Shown here piece after piece: positions 59,540-64,000 of a DNA stretch of 64,000 nucleotides. This DNA comes from DAIOEK01 sp036746315. GTDB taxonomy: Bacteria > Chloroflexota > Anaerolineae > Anaerolineales > Anaerolineaceae. The position numbers were made by a program, and so were the translations under genes. Location of the stretch: NCBI GenBank assembly GCA_036746315.1, contig DAIOEK010000002.1:62001-126000 (forward strand), in the 5' to 3' direction. Each line of letters opens with the position of its first letter. Position 1 is the first letter of the stretch. The notes under the pieces are model-generated. The model was not told the DNA's origin and did not search any database. It saw only the letters and a program-made list of their open reading frames with translations.

Positions 59540-59641
59540 ACAAATTATTGCATTGAAAGAGGAGGTGATGCGCCCGGAACACATTGACATTGATTGCATA
59601 CCTGAATGCGTTTTGAAAAAACTTTAGGAGAGGAACCCCAA

Positions 59642-61032
59642 ATGAATATCAAGAAATTGCTTTACTTCGCTTTGGTAGTCGTTTTTGTTTTTGGCGCGGT
59701 TAGCTGCGCTCCAACAACCCCGGCTGAGACCGCTGCACCTGTGGAACCTGCTGCTCCTGCTGAACAGGCTGCACCGGCAGAGCCTGCTGCACCAGCGGCG
59801 GAAGTCATCACCCTCAAGGTATGGGATAACTTCGTCCGCCCGGCGGAAACCGCCATTATGGAAGAGTTGGTAAAGAATTTTGAAGCCGATCATCCCAATG
59901 TAAAGATCGTCCGCGAAGCCAAGAGCATGGACGACCTGAAAGCCACCCTGGCGCTGGCACTCAAGAGCGATGATAGCCCCGATGTGGCGATGATCAACCA
60001 GGGCGAATCGGATATGGGGCCTATGCCAAAGCCAACCTGCTGGTGCCGATGAACGACTACGCTGCAAAGTTTGGCTGGTATGATAAGTTCCCGCAGAGCC
60101 TTGTTCGCCTGAACAGTTGGAGCGAAGATGGTTCCAAGATGGGTGAAGGTAATTTTTATGGTATTCCCATTCAGGCTGAGTTGATTGGCGTCTACTACCG
60201 CAAGGATGTTTTTGCACAATACGGTATTGCAGTCCCCACCACTTTCGCCGAATTTGAGGCTGCCATCGCCACGCTGAAAGCCAATGGCGTTACCCCCATC
60301 ATCTTCGGCAACCTGGATGGATGGCCGGCGATCCATACTTACAGCGAATTGCAGAACGTCTATCAGGCAAGTCGTTCCTGGTACGATGATTTCATGTTCA
60401 CCACTGGAACGGTTGATTTCAATACGCCGGAAAATCTGAAGGCTGCCCAGACCCTCAAGACCTGGGCGGATGATGGCACCTTTATGGCCGACTTCGCCGG
60501 TGTAGGTTACGATGATGCTTACCAGTTGTTCTCCGCTGGACAGGGCGGTATGCTGCTGACCGGCAGCTGGCTGAGTGGCGATCTGGCTGCCAGCCCCTAT
60601 ATCGACAACATTGGTTTCTTCGTTCTTCCCCCCATGGAAAAAGATGGCTTCAAGCTGACGGTGGGCGGAACCGGTTTTGCATTCGGCATCAGCGCCAAAT
60701 CCAAAAACCCCGATCTGGCAGCCGAGTATATCAATTACCTGTACTCTGAGAAGACAGCCAAGGATATGCTCGCCGCCGGTTTCCTGCCGGTTTACCCGCT
60801 GGAAAACGTGGAAATCTCCGACGGCCTGCTGGCTGATATCGATGCCGGCTGGAACATGCTCAACACTACCGACTCCGTTGGTTACTACATGGATTGGGTT
60901 ACTCCGACCATGTACGATACCATTACCGCCTCATTGCAGGAACTCATGGGCGGCAAGATCACCCCTGAAGAATTCATCACCAAGGTGAATGAAGACTACG
61001 TAAAAGGGTTGGAAGCAAAAGGCATTAAGTAA
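59642..61032 (+). pseudogene. CUT1 sugar-binding lipoprotein gene with one-base frameshift
   Basis: Two overlapping frames together encode a full binding protein of about 463 aa. The first (59642-60052) has a lipoprotein signal (FALVVVFVFGAVSC), an Ala/Pro/Glu linker and the first binding-lobe strands, then ends in a non-family tail after ESDMG. The second (from about 60020 to 61032) continues with YAKANLLVPMNDYAAKFGW to EGLEAKGIK. Adding one G to the GGGG run at 60016-60019 restores one frame. The rest of the operon is intact, so a sequencing error in the homopolymer is as likely as a real mutation. AGGAGAGG precedes the ATG. Confidence 0.85.
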
Positions 61033-61050
61033 TTTAAGCACTGAATACTA

Positions 61051-61073
61051 GGCAGGCTGAAAATCAGCCTGCC
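61051..61073 (+). promoter_or_regulatory. Stem-loop between binding protein and first permease
   Basis: GGCAGGCTGA (61051-61060), loop AAA and TCAGCCTGCC (61064-61073) form a perfect 10-bp hairpin followed by TGCTCTTTTG, a weak U tract. It lies 18 bases after the binding-protein stop and probably attenuates or stabilises transcripts so that the binding protein is made in excess. Confidence 0.65.
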
Positions 61074-61100
61074 TGCTCTTTTGAATTGAGGAATATCTTA

Positions 61101-62009
61101 ATGGATGGAACAGTACTTACCGGTGTAAGAAAAACTCGAAAGTTTCAACTGACACCTTATCTCTTTGTTCTGCCTGCGTTCTTATTCTTCGTAATTTTTA
61201 TTCTGCTTCCCATACTGAACACCTTCCGCTATAGCTTCTTCGATTGGACAGGGTTCAGTGATGAGGTGTTTGTTGGCTTGAAGAATTATCAGGAATTATG
61301 GACCGACAAAACATTTTTAACCGGTCTGCTCAATAACCTGAAATTCATCATTTTTTTCACGGCACTTCCCATTGCCATTGCCTTGATCTTGACCGCGTTG
61401 TTGTCCCGTCGACGACTGTGGGGAAGAAACATCTTTCGGGTCAGCTTTTTTCTTTCCTACGTGATGCCAATGGTTGTGGTGGGCGTCGTCTGGCGCTGGA
61501 TCTACAATCCGGTCTTCGGCCCGCTCAACGGTACCCTGAAAAGCATTGGATTGAGCGCGCTGGCAAAGCCCTGGTTGGGCGATTTCTCCCTGGCGTTTAT
61601 CGCCGTCGGTGTCATCGCCACCTGGGTTCAGTACGGCTACTGCCTGACGTTGTTCATGGCGGGTGTTCAACGGATCGACGAATCATTGTATGACGCCGCC
61701 AAAGTGGATGGCGCAAATGATTGGTACCAGCTGCTTCACGTGACCATACCCGGCATTCGTGCGGAAATATCCGTGGCATTGGTCACCACATTTATCGCAG
61801 CGCTGCGGGTATTTGACCTGATCTTTGTCACCACCCGCGGCGGACCTGGTTCAGAGACGATTGTCACCAGCCTCTGGCTTTATACCAATGCTTTCCAGAT
61901 AAACCGGGTGGGGTACGCTGCGGCAATTGCTGTGGTACAGACCATCATTATCCTGGTGATCTCTTATTTCCTGCTGAATCGCTCCGGAGATCGGGGAGAG
62001 GGAGCTTAA
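61101..62009 (+). CDS. CUT1 sugar ABC permease, MalF/UgpA-like
   Basis: A 302-aa membrane protein with six predicted helices (YLFVLPAFLFFVIFILLP first). The EAA loop reads YDAAKVDGANDWYQLLHVTIPG. It transports an oligosaccharide with its partner permease; the ATPase is not in this operon and may be a shared MsmX-type protein. ATG at 61101 is preferred to TTG at 61086, with GAGG about nine bases upstream. Confidence 0.93.
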   Translation: MDGTVLTGVRKTRKFQLTPYLFVLPAFLFFVIFILLPILNTFRYSFFDWTGFSDEVFVGLKNYQELWTDKTFLTGLLNNLKFIIFFTALPIAIALILTALLSRRRLWGRNIFRVSFFLSYVMPMVVVGVVWRWIYNPVFGPLNGTLKSIGLSALAKPWLGDFSLAFIAVGVIATWVQYGYCLTLFMAGVQRIDESLYDAAKVDGANDWYQLLHVTIPGIRAEISVALVTTFIAALRVFDLIFVTTRGGPGSETIVTSLWLYTNAFQINRVGYAAAIAVVQTIIILVISYFLLNRSGDRGEGA

Positions 62010-62010
62010 C

Positions 62011-62883
62011 ATGAACCCTTCATTGAAAGTCACCTCGTCCTCGCTCCATTACCGGATATTGAATATGATCGGCACCGTCCTGGTCTATTCCGTTTTGTTG
62101 ATATTCTTGATCATTACCGTGGTGCCGTTCCTTACCATTGCGCTGGCGGGTTTCAAGACTTCGATTGAGCTGGTTCAGGGAGCATTTACCCTGCCGCAGC
62201 ATTGGTTGTTCGATAATTACGTTAATGCCTGGAAGCAGGCGCATTTCGATTGGTATTTCCGTAACAGTGTGATCGTGACGATACCGGTTGTGGTGATTTC
62301 CGCCGCGCTGTCAGCCATGTCGGGATATTCATTCGCCCTGATGAAGTTCGACCTCAGCAAGCTTTTGTTTGGCGTTTTTCTGCTCGGTATCATGGTTCCG
62401 CAGGAAGCCTACATCATCCCGCTGTATTATCTGCTGGTGGATATGGGGTTGAATGACACCTACTTTGCCATGATCCTGCCGCAGATTGCCATGAGCGTGT
62501 GTTTCGGCACTTTTTGGATGCGTGGGTTCTTTGCATCCATGCCCCGCGATCTGGTGGACGCAGCCCGTGTGGATGGCTGTAATGTCTGGCAGGTCCTGTG
62601 GAAGGTGCTGGTTCCCAATGCGTGGGTTGCCATCTCGACCATGTGCGTCTTGTTTTTCATCTGGACCTGGAATGATTTCATGATTGCCCTGGTCAATACT
62701 TCCTCCGATGCCCTGCGAACTCTGCCGCTCGGTCTGGCATTCTTTCAGGGACGGCACACCGCCAACGTTCCCTTTGTCTCGGCGGGGGCAACCATTGTGG
62801 CTTTGCCTACCATTATCGTCTACTTGATTTTCCAACGGCAATTTACCCGTGGTGTGACCTCAGGTACACTGCACGGTCAATAA
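62011..62883 (+). CDS. CUT1 sugar ABC permease, MalG/UgpE-like
   Basis: A 290-aa membrane protein with six predicted helices and the EAA loop VDAARVDGCNVWQVLWKVLVP. It starts one base after the upstream permease stop. The pair forms the translocation pore of the sugar importer. Confidence 0.93.
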   Translation: MNPSLKVTSSSLHYRILNMIGTVLVYSVLLIFLIITVVPFLTIALAGFKTSIELVQGAFTLPQHWLFDNYVNAWKQAHFDWYFRNSVIVTIPVVVISAALSAMSGYSFALMKFDLSKLLFGVFLLGIMVPQEAYIIPLYYLLVDMGLNDTYFAMILPQIAMSVCFGTFWMRGFFASMPRDLVDAARVDGCNVWQVLWKVLVPNAWVAISTMCVLFFIWTWNDFMIALVNTSSDALRTLPLGLAFFQGRHTANVPFVSAGATIVALPTIIVYLIFQRQFTRGVTSGTLHGQ

Positions 62884-62900
62884 ACTTTAATGAGGTATCT

Positions 62901-64000
62901 ATGAAACTGACTTTGATTGGCGGCGCGGGGATACGCGCTCCCCTGGTAATTCAATCAGCCTTGAAGCGGGCGCAAAAGATCCACCTGGATGAGATCTGCC
63001 TGATGGATAATGACGAAGATCAACTGGCGCTTATTGGTAAGATCTGCCAGCTGACAATAAAGCAGACTGGTTCTCCGGTGAAGCTGACCTTTACCACGGA
63101 TGCCCGCCGCGCATTGGATGGGGCGGATTATGTCATCACCACGATTCGTGTAGGCAAAGAAAAGGGGCGTGTGTTGGATGAGCGAATTGCCCTGGCGCAT
63201 CGTGTGCTGGGTCAGGAAACCACCGGACCGGGCGGTTTCGCCATGGCGATGCGCAGTATTCCTGCCATCCGGGGGTATGCCGACCTGATGCAGGAGATAT
63301 GTCCCAAAGCCTGGATGTTCAATTTTACCAACCCGGCAGGGTTGGTCACCCAGGCATTACGCGACAGTGGTTTCGACCGGATCGTGGGTATTTGCGATGG
63401 GGCGAACGGCGCCCAGCATTCGGCAGCCCGTTACCTGAAGGTGAATCCGGAAAATATCCGCGCCAGGGTTTTTGGCTTGAACCACCTTTCCTGGTCAAAG
63501 AGTATTCAGGTGAATGGCGAGGAAATGATGCCCCGCCTGCTGGCAGATGAGAACTTTTTGAAAAACAGCGATATGCGCGTCTTTGAACCCGCCCTTGTGC
63601 GGGAAGTTGGCTTGTGGATGAATGAATACCTCTTCTATTATCATTATGCTGACCGGGCGGTCAACAGCATCCTCGCAGAGGAACATACCCGCGGGGAAGA
63701 AGTGCTCACCCTCAACAAGAACCTGATCGATCTGCTCAGCGAGATCAACCCCGAGCATTATCCTGCCGAAGCCATGAAAGCTTATTGGACCTACAACGAG
63801 AGGCGTGGGGCGACTTATATGAATTACGCCCGACCGGATGGCATCTCGATGGATAAGGCGGATCGTTCCGATTATGCCGGTGTGGCGGATGATGCTTCCA
63901 GCGAAGGCTATGCCGGAGTGGCATTGGGCATTGTGGAAGCGTTCGAGGCCGGCGAAAAAGTGCATATTGCAGTCAATGTTCCCAACAACGGTGCCATTGC
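62901..64000 (+). CDS. GH4 family glycosidase, 5' part
   Basis: The open frame runs to the window end (366 codons seen; the family is about 440 aa). GH4 enzymes use NAD+ and Mn2+ in a redox elimination mechanism. The N-terminal Rossmann loop is LIGGAGIRAP, with MFNFTNPAGLVTQAL, GICDGANGAQ and FGLNHLSWSKS as substrate- and metal-site motifs; the Cys of ICDG is a typical metal ligand. It most resembles the 6-phospho-beta-glucosidase branch. As the last visible gene of the GntR-controlled importer operon it would process the imported sugar. Confidence 0.92.
   Translation, partial: MKLTLIGGAGIRAPLVIQSALKRAQKIHLDEICLMDNDEDQLALIGKICQLTIKQTGSPVKLTFTTDARRALDGADYVITTIRVGKEKGRVLDERIALAHRVLGQETTGPGGFAMAMRSIPAIRGYADLMQEICPKAWMFNFTNPAGLVTQALRDSGFDRIVGICDGANGAQHSAARYLKVNPENIRARVFGLNHLSWSKSIQVNGEEMMPRLLADENFLKNSDMRVFEPALVREVGLWMNEYLFYYHYADRAVNSILAEEHTRGEEVLTLNKNLIDLLSEINPEHYPAEAMKAYWTYNERRGATYMNYARPDGISMDKADRSDYAGVADDASSEGYAGVALGIVEAFEAGEKVHIAVNVPNNGAI

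Overview
The window looks like a chromosomal segment of an anaerobic or microaerophilic heterotroph from the Chloroflexota, most likely an Anaerolineae. This is inferred from gene content: MglA/roadblock proteins, archaeal-type phosphoglycerate mutase, Pfa-type lipid synthase, LacI- and GntR-controlled sugar loci, and lipoprotein adaptors and binding proteins. Taxonomy cannot be proven here. No rRNA, tRNA, insertion sequence, prophage or CRISPR array was recognised.

Layout. 1-543 holds the 5' part of tgt (minus). 719-5373 is a six-gene signalling operon: receiver-histidine kinase, MglA-like GTPase, two roadblock proteins, an ODP/beta-lactamase-fold diiron protein and a receiver-roadblock regulator. 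5413-8247 is alr-recJ. 8309-9022 is a GT2 glycosyltransferase, divergent from 9121-14977 (AAA+ ATPase, glycerophosphodiesterase, threonine dehydratase-like enzyme, membrane-anchored GH3-like protein). An amidohydrolase and a MATE exporter follow. 17633-21593 (minus) is a LacI-controlled partial inositol operon (lacI-iolB-iolG-iolE). 21622-26382 (minus) is an operon of a HAD phosphatase, a circularly permuted iPGM, an archaeal-type iPGM and a P-loop kinase.

26667-32412 carries a small secreted acidic protein, an unrecognised 358-aa protein and a PotABCD/Fbp-type ABC importer. 32459-38068 is a MacB-like tripartite transporter (two ATPases, one fused to a cNMP-binding-like domain; FtsX-type permease; HlyD lipoprotein). 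After an epimerase, a possible pseudogene and a rhodanese comes the centrepiece, 40371-50940: a 2752-aa single-chain Pfa-type lipid/polyketide synthase (KS-ACP-AT-KS-ACP-ACP-KR-DH), its Sfp-type phosphopantetheinyl transferase, and a convergent PfaD-type enoyl reductase. Together they could make a full reductive cycle for a polyunsaturated or otherwise specialised lipid. All three ACPs have Thr where the phosphopantetheine-bearing Ser is expected.

51066-55829 holds two URO-D-family proteins, a LacI regulator with a clear palindromic operator, and a CobW-type metallochaperone; one URO-D protein is fused to a thioredoxin-like domain. 55894-58639 has an MshA-like glycosyltransferase facing a PIG-L deacetylase and histidine-phosphatase pair. 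58753-64000 is a GntR-controlled CUT1 sugar uptake operon (binding protein with a one-base frameshift, two permeases, GH4 glycosidase cut by the window end).

Most genes have Shine-Dalgarno sites, but at least five (tgt, alr, GT2, MATE, second lacI) have a -10 box six or seven bases before the ATG and no usable ribosome binding site, which suggests leaderless transcripts.
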